DNA of 64,000 bases from the NCBI GenBank assembly GCA_029260235.1, contig JAJDDP010000053.1, positions 1-64,000 on the forward strand, given 5' to 3'. Source of the DNA: Phycisphaerae bacterium (GTDB lineage Bacteria; Planctomycetota; Phycisphaerae; UBA1845). The position numbers and the translations under genes are program-made. The notes below the pieces were generated by a model. It did no database searches. It was given only the letters and a program-made list of their open reading frames with translations, and was not told the origin of the DNA. Shown piece after piece: positions 63,985-64,000 of the stretch; the first letter of the stretch is position 1, and each line of letters opens with the position of its first letter.

Positions 63985-64000
63985 TTACGAATTTGTAATT

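Overview
The window looks like chromosomal DNA of a planctomycete, probably of the Phycisphaerae type. The reasons are the many exported proteins ending in paired dockerin-like Ca-binding motifs, an FG-GAP/ASPIC-UnbV (CRTAC1-like) protein, a DUF1111-type di-heme protein fused to Cys-rich repeats, a DUF1573 protein, proteins ending in a CxxC..CPECG zinc ribbon, and two groEL copies. The lineage is inferred from gene content; there is no rRNA or other marker to confirm it. I saw no tRNA, rRNA, CRISPR array, insertion sequence or prophage.

Layout. 0.4-6.9 kb is a protein-quality island on the + strand: groEL1, groES, groEL2, dnaJ, grpE, then two small zinc-ribbon genes (FmdB-like and yacG). 6.9-12.6 kb is a six-gene kynurenine cluster that takes tryptophan through N-formylkynurenine, kynurenine, 3-hydroxykynurenine and 3-hydroxyanthranilate to 2-aminomuconate semialdehyde. 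12.7-19.2 kb carries an unrecognised Tat-signal protein, an alanine-glyoxylate-type aminotransferase, a DUF1573 protein, a small membrane protein and a glycosyltransferase-like protein. 19.4-28.9 kb is rich in exported proteins: a pentaheme cytochrome, an M14 carboxypeptidase, a secreted ankyrin protein, a membrane alpha/beta hydrolase and a CocE/NonD acylase.

29.0-40 kb has DAHP synthase, a membrane GT39-like protein with TPRs and, divergent from it, a CRTAC1-like protein whose single in-frame TGA lies directly before a hairpin and is a candidate selenocysteine codon. A 1394-residue FG-GAP/Cys-repeat/di-heme/dockerin fusion follows. 40-49 kb holds a chemotaxis receptor with a c-type heme site, rsmG, an ECF sigma/anti-sigma pair and an aconitase gene broken by one missing base. 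49-57 kb is mixed: a twin-FHA protein, an SDR, an isochorismatase-type hydrolase, rex, a PilZ-like protein, a sarcosine/N-methyltryptophan-type oxidase and two small proteins. 57-64 kb holds a likely envelope operon on the minus strand (beta-barrel, lipoprotein, FecR-domain protein), a UbiB-type kinase and an exported dockerin protein.

How the parts fit: the organism appears to be a heterotroph able to degrade tryptophan, with a complex envelope and many secreted redox or hydrolytic proteins tagged with dockerin-like ends. The most notable signal is the possible selenoprotein at 32.2-35.4 kb. The aconitase frameshift is a warning that single-base errors or decay occur in this sequence.
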